Shown here: positions 29,190 through 39,611 of the stretch, piece by piece
Numbering within the stretch: position 1 is the stretch's first letter
Layout: each line of letters opens with the position of its first letter
Assembly (NCBI RefSeq): GCF_014205225.1
Contig: NZ_JACHNB010000001.1
Coordinates: 3,763,501 to 3,827,500 of the forward strand
Direction: 5' to 3'
Source of the DNA: Actinoplanes octamycinicus
GTDB taxonomy: Bacteria; Actinomycetota; Actinomycetes; Mycobacteriales; Micromonosporaceae
DNA length: 64,000 nt
Translations under genes and position numbers: made by a program
The notes under the pieces: model-generated
What the model was told of the DNA's origin: nothing
The model's database searches: none
The model's input: the letters and a program-made list of their open reading frames with translations, nothing else

Positions 29190-30220
29190 CCGCCCCGGCC
29201 CGGCCGATCCGGGTCGTGGCCTTCGGCGGCGGTCACGGGCTCGGCGCCTCGCTGCGGGCGCTGCGGCACGCCGCCCGCGAGGTGGAGCTGGACATCACCG
29301 CGATCGTCACGGTCGGCGACGACGGGGGCTCCAGCGGGCGTCTGCGGGTCGAGCGGGACGCTCTGCTGCCCCCGGGCGACCTGCGGCAGGCGCTCGCCGC
29401 GCTGGCCGACCACGACCCGACCGCGCAGCTCACCGCGCAGGTGATGCAGCACCGGTTCGTGGCGATGTCCGAGCCCGGGGTGAGCCCGGCGCCGCCGGCC
29501 GCCCGCGGGCCCCGGCTGGAGCGCCGGGCCGACCGCAGCAAGGACACCCTGGCCGGGCACACGGTGGGCAACCTGCTGCTGCTCGGGCTGATGGAGATGC
29601 TCGGCGACCCGGTGCGGGCGCTGGACCACGCGGCCGCGATGGTCGGCGCGCGCGGCCGGGTGCTGCCGATGGCGCTGCACGCGGTCGGCATCGAGGCCGA
29701 CGTCACCGACGGGTCCGGGCGGCGGTCGACCATCCGGGGTCAGCACTCGGTGGCGGTCGTCGACGGCCGGGTGGAGTCGGTGCGGCTGGAGCCGGCCGAC
29801 CCGCCGGCCTGCCCGCAGGCCCTGGAGGCGGTCCGCGCCGCCGACTGGCTGATCTTCGGGCCGGGCAGCTGGTACACCAGCGTGCTGCCGCATCTGCTGG
29901 TGCCCGGCCTGGCCCGGGAGATCGTGGCGAGCCCGGCCCGCCGGCTGGTCACCCTCAACCTCGGCACGGACAAGGAGACGCACGGGCTGTCGGCGGCCGC
30001 GCACCTGGCCACCCTGCACGGTTACCTGCCCCAGCTGCGGGTGGACACGGTGCTGGCCGACGAGAAATGGGCCGGCGAGCCGGAACCGGTCCGAGCCGCT
30101 GCCCAGCGGATGGGGGCCGAGCTGGTATTGGCACCCGTCGCCGTTGCGGACGGAAGCCCACGGCATGATCCTGAGGCACTGGGTGTTGCACTGGTGCCAG
30201 TATTGGGCGCCGCTCGTTAA
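29186..30220 (+). CDS. yvcK: YvcK/CofD-like gluconeogenesis factor
   Basis: The 344-residue protein is of the YvcK/CofD family, which binds UDP-GlcNAc in Bacillus and Mycobacterium (CuvA) and affects cell-wall precursor metabolism. Seen are '[17 protein letters not shown]' (N-terminal glycine loop), '[14 protein letters not shown]', '[13 protein letters not shown]', 'TVGNLLL' and '[16 protein letters not shown]'. The start GTG overlaps the rapZ stop by 4 bases, so the two are translationally coupled. An insertion of about 15 residues rich in Pro and Ala precedes '[16 protein letters not shown]'. Confidence 0.93.
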   Translation: MTAPARPIRVVAFGGGHGLGASLRALRHAAREVELDITAIVTVGDDGGSSGRLRVERDALLPPGDLRQALAALADHDPTAQLTAQVMQHRFVAMSEPGVSPAPPAARGPRLERRADRSKDTLAGHTVGNLLLLGLMEMLGDPVRALDHAAAMVGARGRVLPMALHAVGIEADVTDGSGRRSTIRGQHSVAVVDGRVESVRLEPADPPACPQALEAVRAADWLIFGPGSWYTSVLPHLLVPGLAREIVASPARRLVTLNLGTDKETHGLSAAAHLATLHGYLPQLRVDTVLADEKWAGEPEPVRAAAQRMGAELVLAPVAVADGSPRHDPEALGVALVPVLGAAR

Positions 30221-30278
30221 TTACTGGCGTAAGTGCGGCACACACTGTCCAAGATCCGGCGCATGAGGTGACAACACG

Positions 30279-31259
30279 ATGGCGATGACGGCAGCGGTCA
30301 AAGACGAGCTGAGCCGGGTCGACGTGCCCAAGCCCTGCTGTCGCCGGGCGGAGATGGCTTCCCTGCTCCGGTTCGCCGGCGGGCTGCACATCGTCTCCGG
30401 CCGGGTCGTCGTCGAGGCCGAGCTGGACACCGGGGCGGTCGCGCGGCGGCTCCGCCGGGAGATCGCCGACGTGTACGGGTACCCCAGCGAGGTGCACGTG
30501 CTCGCCTCCGGTGGCCTGCGCAAGGGCAGCCACTACATCGTCCGGATCGTCAAGGACGGCGAGGCCCTGGCCCGGCAGACCGGCCTGCTCGACGTCCGCG
30601 GCCGCCCGGTCCGCGGGCTGCCCCCGCACGTCGTCTCGGCGAACGTGTGCTGTGCGGTGGCGGCCTGGCGGGGCGCCTTCATGGCGCACGGCTCGCTCAC
30701 CGAGCCGGGCCGGTCCAGCGCCCTGGAGATCACCTGCCCGGGGCCGGAGGCGGCGCTGGCGCTGCGCGGCGCGGCCCGCCGGATCGGGATCACCGCCAAG
30801 GAGCGCGAGGTGCGCGGCGTGGACCGGGTGGTGATCAAGGACGGCGACGCGATCGCCGCGCTGCTCACCCGGATCGGTGCGCACTCCAGCGTGCTGGCCT
30901 GGGAGGAGCGGCGGGTGCGCCGCGAGGTGCGGGCCACCGCCAACCGGCTGGCCAACTTCGACGACGCGAACCTGCGGCGCTCGGCGCGGGCTGCGGTGGC
31001 GGCGGCCGCCCGGGTCACCCGGGCGCTGGAGATCCTCTCCGAGGACGCGCCGAACCATCTGACCTCGGCCGGGCGGCTGCGGCTGGAGCACCGGCAGGCG
31101 TCGCTGGAGGAGCTGGGCGCGCTGGCCGACCCGCCGCTGACCAAGGACGCCATCGCCGGGCGGATCCGGCGGCTGCTGGCGCTGGCCGACAAGCGCGCCC
31201 GCGACCTGGGAATCCCGGACACCGAGGCCGCCGTCACCCCGGAGATGATGGCCTGCTGA
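30279..31259 (+). CDS. whiA: sporulation/cell-division regulator WhiA
   Basis: WhiA, with WhiB, controls the switch to sporulation septation in Streptomyces and its relatives. The 326-residue protein has the LAGLIDADG-derived N-terminal domain ('[19 protein letters not shown]', '[24 protein letters not shown]') and a C-terminal helix-turn-helix ('[26 protein letters not shown]'). It lies 58 bases after yvcK, in the usual place. The ATG and '[13 protein letters not shown]' are strongly conserved. A large inverted repeat follows. Confidence 0.96.
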   Translation: MAMTAAVKDELSRVDVPKPCCRRAEMASLLRFAGGLHIVSGRVVVEAELDTGAVARRLRREIADVYGYPSEVHVLASGGLRKGSHYIVRIVKDGEALARQTGLLDVRGRPVRGLPPHVVSANVCCAVAAWRGAFMAHGSLTEPGRSSALEITCPGPEAALALRGAARRIGITAKEREVRGVDRVVIKDGDAIAALLTRIGAHSSVLAWEERRVRREVRATANRLANFDDANLRRSARAAVAAAARVTRALEILSEDAPNHLTSAGRLRLEHRQASLEELGALADPPLTKDAIAGRIRRLLALADKRARDLGIPDTEAAVTPEMMAC

Positions 31260-31285
31260 GCTGGCTGGCTCCGCTTCGCTCCGCG

Positions 31286-31385
31286 GCGATTCGCCTTGTA
31301 ACCGGTGAGATGGGCGCGGTTTTTCCGACGCCGCACACCCCGCGGCGTCGGAAAAACCGAGCCCATCTCACCGGCGGCGAATCGC
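31286..31385. repeat. large inverted repeat downstream of whiA
   Basis: The inner stem pairs 31302-31334 with 31342-31374 (33 bp, one G/A mismatch, loop ACACCCC). Each arm contains GGTTTTTCCGACGCCGC or its complement. An outer 10-bp stem (GCGATTCGCC/GGCGAATCGC, 31286-31295 with 31376-31385) continues it after a 6-base bulge. It is far longer than the other terminators in this window. It may be the whiA operon terminator or a cruciform/mobile-type element. The rest of 31386-31815 holds no gene. Confidence 0.8.
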
Positions 31386-32817
<1,432 letters not shown>

Positions 32818-32823
32818 TCTTCC

Positions 32824-34020
32824 ATGAAGACTCTCGACGACCTGCTCGGCGAGGGTGTCTCGGGTCGGCGCGTGTTCGTGCGCGCCGACCTGAACGTCCC
32901 GTTCGACAAGGCAAACCCGGGTGTCATCAGCGACGACGGCCGCGCCCGCGCGGTGCTGCCGACGCTGATCGCGCTGCGGGACGCGGGCGCCCGGGTGATC
33001 GTGGCGTCCCACCTGGGGCGTCCGAAGGGCGCGCCGGACCCGAAGTTCACCCTCGCGCCGGTGGCGACCCGGCTGGGTGAGCTGCTCGGCTCGGACGTGA
33101 TCTTCGCGACGGACACCGTCGGCGCCTCCGCGTCGGCCGCCGTGGAGTCGCTGCAGGACGGCCAGGTGCTGCTCCTGGAGAACCTGCGGTTCAACGAGGG
33201 CGAGACCTCGAAGGACGACGCGGTTCGGGGCGCCTTCGCCGACGAGCTGGCGAAGTTCGCGGACTTCTACGTCGACGACGCCTTCGGTGCGGTGCACCGG
33301 AAGCACGCCTCGGTGTACGACGTGCCGGCCCGGCTCCCGCACTACGCGGGTGGCCTGGTCGTCAAGGAGGTCGAGGTCCTGCGCAAGGTCTCCGAGACCC
33401 CCGAGAAGCCGTATGTCGTGGTGCTCGGCGGCTCGAAGGTCTCCGACAAGCTCGCCGTGATCCAGGCGCTGCTGCCGAAGGTGGACAAGCTTCTCGTCGG
33501 TGGCGGGATGTGCTTCACCTTCCTCAAGGCGCAGGGTCACGAGGTGGGTAAGTCTCTGCTGGAGACCGAGATGATCTCGGTGTGTGCGGACCTTCTCGCG
33601 CAGGCCGACGGTCGGATCGTGCTGCCCGTCGACGTGGTCGCGGCGACGGAGTTCTCCGCCGACGCGGATCACGATATTGCAGACATCTCCGAAATTCCGG
33701 CTGACCGGCTCGGCCTGGACATCGGTCCCCGCTCCACCGCGCTCTTCGCCGACGCCATCTCCGGTGCCAAGACCGTGTTCTGGAACGGCCCGATGGGCGT
33801 CTTCGAGCTGGCCCCGTTCGCCGCGGGCACCCGCGGCGTCGCCGAGGCGATCACCAAGATCGACGGCTTCTCGGTCGTCGGCGGCGGCGACTCGGCGGCG
33901 GCGGTCCGCACGCTCGGCCTGGACGAGTCCGCGTTCGGCCACATCTCCACCGGTGGGGGCGCGTCCCTGGAGTACCTCGAAGGCAAGACGCTGCCGGGCG
34001 TCGCCGCTCTGGAGAAGTGA
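32824..34020 (+). CDS. pgk: phosphoglycerate kinase
   Basis: PGK transfers phosphate from 1,3-bisphosphoglycerate to ADP. The 398-residue product shows '[13 protein letters not shown]', '[10 protein letters not shown]', '[10 protein letters not shown]', '[12 protein letters not shown]', and the C-terminal nucleotide-binding '[10 protein letters not shown]' and '[11 protein letters not shown]'. It begins 7 bases after gap and its last base is shared with the tpiA start (TGATG), so translation of the three genes is coupled. Confidence 0.96.
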   Translation: MKTLDDLLGEGVSGRRVFVRADLNVPFDKANPGVISDDGRARAVLPTLIALRDAGARVIVASHLGRPKGAPDPKFTLAPVATRLGELLGSDVIFATDTVGASASAAVESLQDGQVLLLENLRFNEGETSKDDAVRGAFADELAKFADFYVDDAFGAVHRKHASVYDVPARLPHYAGGLVVKEVEVLRKVSETPEKPYVVVLGGSKVSDKLAVIQALLPKVDKLLVGGGMCFTFLKAQGHEVGKSLLETEMISVCADLLAQADGRIVLPVDVVAATEFSADADHDIADISEIPADRLGLDIGPRSTALFADAISGAKTVFWNGPMGVFELAPFAAGTRGVAEAITKIDGFSVVGGGDSAAAVRTLGLDESAFGHISTGGGASLEYLEGKTLPGVAALEK

Positions 34021-34811
34021 TGGGTGACGTGACCCGCAAGCCGATCATCGCCGGCAACTGGAAGATGAACCTCAACCACTTCGAGGCGAATCTGCTGGTC
34101 CAGAAGCTGGCCGCGAGCCTGAACGCGCAGCAGCTGGAGGCGGTCGAGACCGTCGTGCTGCCGCCGTTCACCGACCTGCGCACCGTGCAGACCGCGATCG
34201 AGGGCGACAAGCTCGCGATCGGCTACGGCGCGCAGGACATCTCGCAGCACGCGTCCGGGGCGTACACCGGCGAGATCGCCGGCTCGATGCTGGCGAAGCT
34301 CGGCTGCACCTACGTGGTGATCGGGCACTCCGAGCGCCGCGAGTACCACAACGAGAGCGACCAGCTGGTCAACGCGAAGATCAAGGCGGCCTTCGCGGCC
34401 GGCCTGACCCCGATCTTCTGCTGCGGCGAGGGCCTGGAGATCCGCGAGGCCGGCAACCAGGTCGAGCACGTGCTCGCCCAGGTCGACGGTGGGCTCGAGG
34501 ACCTCAAGACCGACCAGATCAAGCAGATCGTGATCGCGTACGAGCCGGTCTGGGCGATCGGCACCGGCAAGACCGCGACGCCGGACGACGCCCAGGAGGT
34601 GTGCGGAGCGATCCGTGCCCGGCTGGCCGAGAAGTACGGCAGCGAGGTCGCCGAGGCCGTCCGCATCCAGTACGGCGGGTCGGTCAAGGCGAACAACATC
34701 GCGCAGATCATGGCCCAGCCCGACGTGGACGGGGCCCTGGTCGGCGGTGCGGCCCTGGACGCCGAGGGCTTCGCGGCCATCGTGCGTTTCCCGGAGCACG
34801 TCGCTCGCTGA
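34020..34811 (+). CDS. tpiA: triosephosphate isomerase
   Basis: TIM interconverts the two triose phosphates. The 263-residue product has 'IAGNWKMN' at the N terminus, the catalytic His in '[11 protein letters not shown]', the catalytic Glu in '[16 protein letters not shown]', and 'YGGSVKANN'. ATG 34020 shares its A with the pgk stop (TGATG); a GTG at 34029 is an alternative start. Confidence 0.96.
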   Translation: MGDVTRKPIIAGNWKMNLNHFEANLLVQKLAASLNAQQLEAVETVVLPPFTDLRTVQTAIEGDKLAIGYGAQDISQHASGAYTGEIAGSMLAKLGCTYVVIGHSERREYHNESDQLVNAKIKAAFAAGLTPIFCCGEGLEIREAGNQVEHVLAQVDGGLEDLKTDQIKQIVIAYEPVWAIGTGKTATPDDAQEVCGAIRARLAEKYGSEVAEAVRIQYGGSVKANNIAQIMAQPDVDGALVGGAALDAEGFAAIVRFPEHVAR

Positions 34812-34824
34812 TCGTCATTGGCGC

Positions 34825-34853
34825 GTGCCCGGCCGTGGTAAACGGCCGGGCAC
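34825..34853 (+). terminator. terminator after tpiA
   Basis: A perfect 11-bp stem (GTGCCCGGCCG/CGGCCGGGCAC) with loop TGGTAAA lies 13 bases after the tpiA stop. TATTGT (34859-34864) just beyond may be the -10 of secG. Confidence 0.8.
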
Positions 34854-34891
34854 CCGCTATTGTGGGACCGCTGCTGTGCCCTTCGAGAGGA

Positions 34892-35158
34892 ATGAACCCG
34901 ACCATGCCGATCGGATTCGCGTACACGTTGATCGTGTTGCTGATCATCACCAGCATCCTGCTGACCCTGCTGATCCTGTTGCACCGGGGCAAGGGCGGCG
35001 GCATGTCCAGCATGTTCGGCGGCGGCGTGACCTCCAGCCTGGCCGGTTCCTCGGTCGCGGAGAAGAACCTGGACCGCTACACGCTGCTGGTCGGCATCAT
35101 CTGGTTCGCCTGCATTGTCGGGCTTGGCTTCTGGCTCAAACTCGCCGTCTCTTCCTGA
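34892..35158 (+). CDS. secG: preprotein translocase subunit SecG
   Basis: SecG is a small, two-helix membrane partner of SecYE. The protein (88 or 84 residues) has two membrane segments: 'FAYTLIVLLIITSILLTLLILL' and 'YTLLVGIIWFACIVGLGFWL'. Between them is the family's Gly-rich loop 'HRGKGGGMSSMFGGGVTSS'. ATG 34892 is used, but GAGAGG ends only 1 base before it; ATG 34904 (13 bases from GAGAGG) begins at 'MPIGF', as many actinobacterial SecG do, and is equally likely. Confidence 0.93.
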   Translation: MNPTMPIGFAYTLIVLLIITSILLTLLILLHRGKGGGMSSMFGGGVTSSLAGSSVAEKNLDRYTLLVGIIWFACIVGLGFWLKLAVSS

Positions 35159-35182
35159 CCCGCGAGTAGCGTCGTACAATCT

Positions 35183-35218
35183 GCCGCGCGGCCGGTTTCA
35201 CCGGTCGCGCGGCTTTTT
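35183..35218 (+). terminator. secG terminator
   Basis: A 13-bp stem (GCCGCGCGGCCGG/CCGGTCGCGCGGC, one G-T pair), loop TTTCA, followed by five T: a classic intrinsic terminator. Confidence 0.9.
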
Positions 35219-35284
35219 GGCTTCTCTGACCGTTTTGATCTTCCGGCTTCCGAGCCTCCGCCCGCTCTGACAGGAGTGACGTCC

Positions 35285-35629
35285 GTGTCCAGTGGCAGCG
35301 CTATCCGTGGCAGCCGCGTCGGGTCCAGCCCGATGCGCCCCGACGAGCGCACCGAACCGGCCCCTCGCCGCCAGGTGAAATACTTCTGCGCGGCCGGCCA
35401 TGACAGTCTCATCTGGTTCGCCGCCGAGGCCGCCGCCCCGGAGACCTGGGACTGCCCCCGGTGCGGCCAGCCGGCCGGGCTCGATCAGGAGCGACCGCCC
35501 GGGCGGCTGCGGACCGAGCCGTACAAGTCGCATCTGGCCTATGTGAAGGAGCGCCGCAGCGAGGAGGACGCGGCCGCCATCCTGGCCGAGGCGCTGGCCA
35601 AGGTGCGCCAGCGCCGCGGCCGCGAGTGA
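35285..35629 (+). CDS. rbpA: RNA polymerase-binding protein RbpA
   Basis: RbpA is an actinobacterial factor that binds RNA polymerase and the group 1/2 sigma factors and helps open promoters. The 114-residue product has the zinc-type core 'FCAAGHDSLIWFAAEAAAPETWDCPRCG', and the C-terminal sigma-interaction region 'RTEPYKSHLAYVKERRSEEDAAAILAEAL', preceded by the basic linker. The N-terminal tail 'AIRGSRVGSSPM' is also typical. GTG 35285 has GGAG 8 bases upstream; an in-frame GTG at 35276 lacks a ribosome site. Confidence 0.95.
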   Translation: MSSGSAIRGSRVGSSPMRPDERTEPAPRRQVKYFCAAGHDSLIWFAAEAAAPETWDCPRCGQPAGLDQERPPGRLRTEPYKSHLAYVKERRSEEDAAAILAEALAKVRQRRGRE

Positions 35630-35630
35630 C

Positions 35631-36236
35631 TCACACCGGGCTGGTGTCCCGCCCGAGGTAAAGCGCGCCCGGGTCGTCCAGCGACAGGTCGTGGAAGCCG
35701 AGACGGCGGTAGAACGCGTAGGCCCCGGGGTTCTCCGGCGACATGCCGAGGTGCACCCGGGGCACACCGGCCGCGCGCAGCCCGTCCAGGAAGGCGGCCA
35801 TCAGCCCCCGGCCCTGACCGCGGCCCTGCCACTCGGGCAGCAGGTCGATGTGCAGGTGGGCCGGGTAATCGGCCAGCTCCGGGTGCAGCATCCGCTCCGG
35901 GCGCCGGTGCAGGTCCAGCATGATCTCGTCGCGCGGGTCGCCGTCGGTCATCCGGCCGGCGGTGGCCGGCAGCCACTCGGCGCGGTACCGCTCGACGAAC
36001 TTGGCGGTGTCCGCGGTGCCGATGATGTAACCGACCGGGCGGCCGGTCCCGTCGTCCAGCACGTGCGCGTGCTCCGGCTCCAGGATCACGTAGGGCGCCG
36101 CCCAGATGTCCCCGAGCAGGCGGTCCGAGCTGTACTTCCCGCGGGCGTCCTGGCCCGCGTCACCGGTGCGGACACAGATGTCGTAGACGGCGTCCAGGTC
36201 GCTCGGCCGGTAGGCGCGGATCATCGGCCCGCTCAC
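35631..36236 (-). CDS. GNAT-family N-acetyltransferase
   Basis: The 201-residue protein is a GNAT acetyltransferase: 'MIRAYRPSDLDAVYDIC' at the start, the acetyl-CoA loop 'LLPEWQGRGQGRGLMAAFL' (R/Q-x-x-G-x-G/A) and 'NPGAYAFYRRLGFHDLSL' at the end. The length and Asp/Tyr-rich centre resemble the O-GlcNAcase-associated acetyltransferases, but the substrate is unknown. The GTG start overlaps the pgl stop by 4 bases (36233-36236), so it is likely co-translated with pgl. An in-frame ATG at 36224 could also serve as start. Confidence 0.87.
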   Translation of the reverse strand: MSGPMIRAYRPSDLDAVYDICVRTGDAGQDARGKYSSDRLLGDIWAAPYVILEPEHAHVLDDGTGRPVGYIIGTADTAKFVERYRAEWLPATAGRMTDGDPRDEIMLDLHRRPERMLHPELADYPAHLHIDLLPEWQGRGQGRGLMAAFLDGLRAAGVPRVHLGMSPENPGAYAFYRRLGFHDLSLDDPGALYLGRDTSPV

Positions 36237-36955
36237 CGCTTGCTCGCGGCCGCTTCGTCGAGCAGGAAGAGCGTCTTGCGTACGCCCTGAGCGCGCGCGG
36301 CCGGCAGGTCACCCCCACGCAGCACCTCACCGATCGGTCCCGCCTTGTCCGGACCGGCCGCCACCAGCCAGACCTCGTCGGCCTGCCGGATGGTGTCCAT
36401 GGTCAGGGTGATCCGGGTGGGCGGCGGTTTCGGGCTGTTCCGCACCGCCGCCGTGACACCGGTGGCCCGCGCGTCCGGGTGCCCCGGGAAGAGCGACGCC
36501 ACATGCCCGTCCTCGCCGACCCCCAGCATCAGCACGTCGAAGCGCAGCGGCCGGCCGCCGGCGGTCAGCTCCGCGGCGTACCGGGCAGCCGCCACGTCCG
36601 GGTCGTCGCCGTCCGGGCCGTCGGTGGCCGGCATCGGGTGCACCCGGGCCGGGTCCAGCGGCAGCGCGTCCAGGACCGCCTCGCGCGCCTGGGTCTCGTT
36701 GCGGTCCGGGTCGCCGGCCGGCAGGAACCGCTCGTCGCCCCACCACAGGTCCACCCGGGACCAGTCGATCGCCGCGGCGGCCGGCAGCTCCCGCAGCTGG
36801 CGCAGCACCTTGGCGGCCACCCGGCCGCCGGTCAGCACCACGCTCGCCGTCCCGTGCACCGCCTGCGCGTCGATGATCCGGATGGTCAGCCGTGCCGCCA
36901 CCGTGGACGCCAGGATGTCGGCGTCCGGAACCACCACGACCACGGTCTCACTCAC
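36233..36955 (-). CDS. pgl: 6-phosphogluconolactonase
   Basis: Pgl hydrolyses 6-phosphogluconolactone, the second step of the oxidative pentose-phosphate pathway. The 240-residue protein has 'LTGGRVAAKVL', 'DLWWGDERFLPAGDPDRNE' (conserved GDER) and 'MLGVGEDGHVASLFPGH' (active-site loop). The GTG start has GGAG 6 bases upstream. The gene lies 68 bases downstream of opcA on the same strand, with a 15-bp hairpin between them, and it overlaps the GNAT gene. Confidence 0.95.
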   Translation of the reverse strand: MSETVVVVVPDADILASTVAARLTIRIIDAQAVHGTASVVLTGGRVAAKVLRQLRELPAAAAIDWSRVDLWWGDERFLPAGDPDRNETQAREAVLDALPLDPARVHPMPATDGPDGDDPDVAAARYAAELTAGGRPLRFDVLMLGVGEDGHVASLFPGHPDARATGVTAAVRNSPKPPPTRITLTMDTIRQADEVWLVAAGPDKAGPIGEVLRGGDLPAARAQGVRKTLFLLDEAAASKR

Positions 36956-36974
36956 TGCGCTCTCCTTTTTAGCT

Positions 36975-37007
36975 GAAGGGCCGTCCGCCGGTGGCGGACG
37001 GCCCTTC
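36975..37007 (-). terminator. hairpin between opcA and pgl
   Basis: A perfect 15-bp stem (GAAGGGCCGTCCGCC/GGCGGACGGCCCTTC) with a 3-base loop follows the opcA stop and precedes pgl. It may partly terminate zwf-opcA transcription or stabilise the upstream mRNA. Confidence 0.7.
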
Positions 37008-37023
37008 TCTGTAGTTGTGTGGC

Positions 37024-38022
37024 TCAGCCGGCCAGCGCGTCGCTGGTGCTGGCCGCGCGGGCCGCCAGAGCCGGGTCCTTCCAGACGTGCACCCGCATCG
37101 ACGGGCGGTGGTCCAGACCGGACAGGCCGGCCATCGCGCCCAGCGCCTCCGCGTAGATCTGGTCGGCGTCCAGCCGGCGCAGCTCCTCGGCCAGCTCGTC
37201 GCCGACCGGCCGCTTGGGCAGCGGCATGTAGCGGTCCTCCTGGCCGGTCCGGCTGAACAGCGCGGTGCCCTCCTCGCGGGTGACCCGCACGCAGTCGCCG
37301 TTCTCGCACTGCAGCTCGACCGAGTGCATCCGCGGGGCCCGGTCGGTGTGCTCCAGCACCGGCTCGACGCCGAGCCGGGACTTGAGCCAGCCGAGCATCA
37401 GCCAGGCGGTCGGGTCCTTCTCCGGGGCGACGATCCGGGCGCCGATCACCTTGGCCTCGGTGGTGTCGAAGGCGCCGGCCACCAGCGTCCGCCACAGCGT
37501 GATCCGGGTCCAGGTGAGGTCGGTGTCGCCGGGCGCGTAGTCGGCGGCCCGCTGGCGCAGCGCGGCCACCGGGTCGGGCGCCTGCGCGCTGTCGGTGATC
37601 CGGCGGTCGGCGACCACGCCGAGGAAGTCGTTGGCGATCGACTCCGGCGGCTCCTCGTGCCACCAGCTGACCACCGGGACGTCCGGGGCGAGCAGCGGGA
37701 TGACCACCGACTCGGCGTGCAGGGCGAGCCGGCCGTACATCCGCATCACGACCGCCTCGGCCGGGCCCAGCCGGCCGCCGACCACGATCTCCGCGTCCAG
37801 CCGGCTGCGGCCGTCCAGGTCGGAGCGGACGACGATCAGCACCCGGCAGGGGTGCGCCGCCGCCGCGATGGTGGCGGCCGCCTCGGCCTCCCGGACCTTC
37901 TTCTCCTCGACCACCGCGATCAGGGTGAGCGCCAGGCCGGAGGCGACGCCCCCGGCGCTGCGGCGCTCCGCGGCGAGGGCCTTGACGACCTCGTTACCGG
38001 TGGTGTCCCACAGCCCGATCAT
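37024..38022 (-). CDS. opcA: glucose-6-phosphate dehydrogenase assembly protein OpcA
   Basis: OpcA is required for full glucose-6-phosphate dehydrogenase activity in actinobacteria and cyanobacteria. The 332-residue protein begins 'MIGLWDTTGNEVVKALAAERR' and shows family regions 'RVLIVVRSDLDGRSRLDAEIVVG', 'PLLAPDVPVVSWWHEEPP' and 'DLTWTRITLWRTLVAGAFD'. ATG 38022 has GGAGG about 6 bases upstream and overlaps the zwf stop (ATGA), the usual zwf-opcA arrangement. Confidence 0.94.
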   Translation of the reverse strand: MIGLWDTTGNEVVKALAAERRSAGGVASGLALTLIAVVEEKKVREAEAAATIAAAAHPCRVLIVVRSDLDGRSRLDAEIVVGGRLGPAEAVVMRMYGRLALHAESVVIPLLAPDVPVVSWWHEEPPESIANDFLGVVADRRITDSAQAPDPVAALRQRAADYAPGDTDLTWTRITLWRTLVAGAFDTTEAKVIGARIVAPEKDPTAWLMLGWLKSRLGVEPVLEHTDRAPRMHSVELQCENGDCVRVTREEGTALFSRTGQEDRYMPLPKRPVGDELAEELRRLDADQIYAEALGAMAGLSGLDHRPSMRVHVWKDPALAARAASTSDALAG

Positions 38023-39536
38023 GCTCGCCTCCAGGCGCGGCCTTCGCGTTCCAGCATCTCGTCCGAGGCCCGCGGGCCCCACTCGCCGGACCGGTAGGGC
38101 TCCGGCGTGGTGCCCGCCCAGGCGGCCTCCAGCGGGTCGATGACCCGCCAGGACTGCTCCACCTCGGCCGCGTCCGGGAAGAGCGTGCGGTCGCCGATCA
38201 GCACGTCCAGGACGAGCCGTTCGTACGCCTCCGGGCTGGACTCGGTGAACGCCTCGCCGTACTGGAAGTCCATCGCGATGTCGCGGACCTCCATGGCGGT
38301 GCCGGGCACCTTGGAGCCGAACTTGAGCACCACGCCCTCGTCCGGCTGGACCCGGATGACCAGCTGGTTGTTACCCAGCATCTCCACGTCGGCCGGGTCG
38401 AACGGCAGGTGCGGGGCCTTCTTGAAGAGGATCGCGATCTCGGTGACCCGGCGCGGCATCCGCTTGCCGACCCGGACGTAGAACGGCACGCCCGCCCAGC
38501 GCCGGTTCTGGATCCCCAGGCGGACCGCGACGTACGTCTCGGTCGTGGAGTCCGGCGGGATGTTCTTCTCCTCGAGATAGCCCACCGCGCGCTCGCCGGC
38601 CACCCAGCCGGGGAGGTACTGCCCGCGCACCGAGCCGGCCGCGATGTCGGCCGGCAGGCTGATCGCCTTGAGCACCTTCAGTTTCTCGGCCCGCACCTCC
38701 TGCGGGTCGAAGCTGGTCGGCTCCTCCATCCCGACCAGCGCGAGCAGCTGGAGCAGGTGGTTCTGCAGCACGTCGCGGGCGGCGCCGGACGCGTCGTAGA
38801 ACGCGGCCCGGGTGCCGATGCCGACGTCCTCGGCCATGGTGATCTGCACCGAGTCGACGTACTTGGAGTTCCACACCGGCTCGAACAGGCTGTTCGCGAA
38901 GCGCAGGGCCAGGATGTTCTGGACCGTCTCCTTGCCCAGGTAATGGTCGATCCGGTAGACGTCGGCCGGGTTGAAGACGTCGTCGACGAGCTGGTTCAGC
39001 GCGACGGCGGTCTGCAGGTCGTTGCCGAACGGTTTCTCCACCACCACCCGGCGCCAGCCGCCGAGTTTCGCGTTGTCGGCCAGGCCGGTGCGGTTGAGCT
39101 GGTTGAGCACCAGCGGGAAGGCGGCCGGCGGGATCGAGAAGTAGAAGGCCGTGTTGCCCTGGATGCCGTTGCGCTCGCGCAGCTCGTCCAGGGTCTCGGC
39201 GAGTTTGTCGAAGTCGGCGTCGTCGTCGAACGAGCCGGGCACGAACTGGAACTGGCTCGACAGCCGCTGCCAGACGTCCTCGCGCCACGGGGTCCGGGCG
39301 CCCTTCTTGGCGGCGGCGTAGGCCAGCGACTCGAAGTCGCCGTCACCCCAGTCGGCCCGGGCGAAGCCCACCACCACGAAACCGGGCGGCAGCAGACCTC
39401 GGTTGGCCAGGTCGTACACGGCCGGGATGAGCTTCTTACGGGACAGGTCACCGGTGACCCCGAAGATCACCAGAGCGCAGGGCTCCGGAATCCGCGGTAG
39501 CCGTCGGTCCTGTGCGGTGCGCAGCGGATTACCCAC
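38019..39536 (-). CDS. zwf: glucose-6-phosphate 1-dehydrogenase
   Basis: G6PD carries out the first, NADP-linked step of the pentose-phosphate pathway. The 505-residue protein has the nucleotide loop 'IFGVTGDLSRKKLIPA' and the catalytic motif 'YRIDHYLGKETVQN'. 'VVVEKPFGNDLQTA' is the conserved substrate-binding EKPFG. The start is GTG 39536 with an AGGA upstream. It is followed directly by opcA (ATGA overlap). Confidence 0.96.
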   Translation of the reverse strand: MGNPLRTAQDRRLPRIPEPCALVIFGVTGDLSRKKLIPAVYDLANRGLLPPGFVVVGFARADWGDGDFESLAYAAAKKGARTPWREDVWQRLSSQFQFVPGSFDDDADFDKLAETLDELRERNGIQGNTAFYFSIPPAAFPLVLNQLNRTGLADNAKLGGWRRVVVEKPFGNDLQTAVALNQLVDDVFNPADVYRIDHYLGKETVQNILALRFANSLFEPVWNSKYVDSVQITMAEDVGIGTRAAFYDASGAARDVLQNHLLQLLALVGMEEPTSFDPQEVRAEKLKVLKAISLPADIAAGSVRGQYLPGWVAGERAVGYLEEKNIPPDSTTETYVAVRLGIQNRRWAGVPFYVRVGKRMPRRVTEIAILFKKAPHLPFDPADVEMLGNNQLVIRVQPDEGVVLKFGSKVPGTAMEVRDIAMDFQYGEAFTESSPEAYERLVLDVLIGDRTLFPDAAEVEQSWRVIDPLEAAWAGTTPEPYRSGEWGPRASDEMLEREGRAWRRA

Positions 39537-39567
39537 GTTGCCATCCTGCCAGTTTTTCGTGAGGGGA

Positions 39568-39601
39568 GCGGCCTGTCGCGGAGGGTTCCGCGACAGGCCG
39601 C
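39568..39601 (-). terminator. tal terminator
   Basis: A perfect 15-bp stem (GCGGCCTGTCGCGGA/TCCGCGACAGGCCGC) with a 4-base loop lies just after the tal stop on the minus strand and separates tkt-tal from zwf-opcA. Confidence 0.8.
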
Positions 39602-39611
39602 ACGGCGTCCG

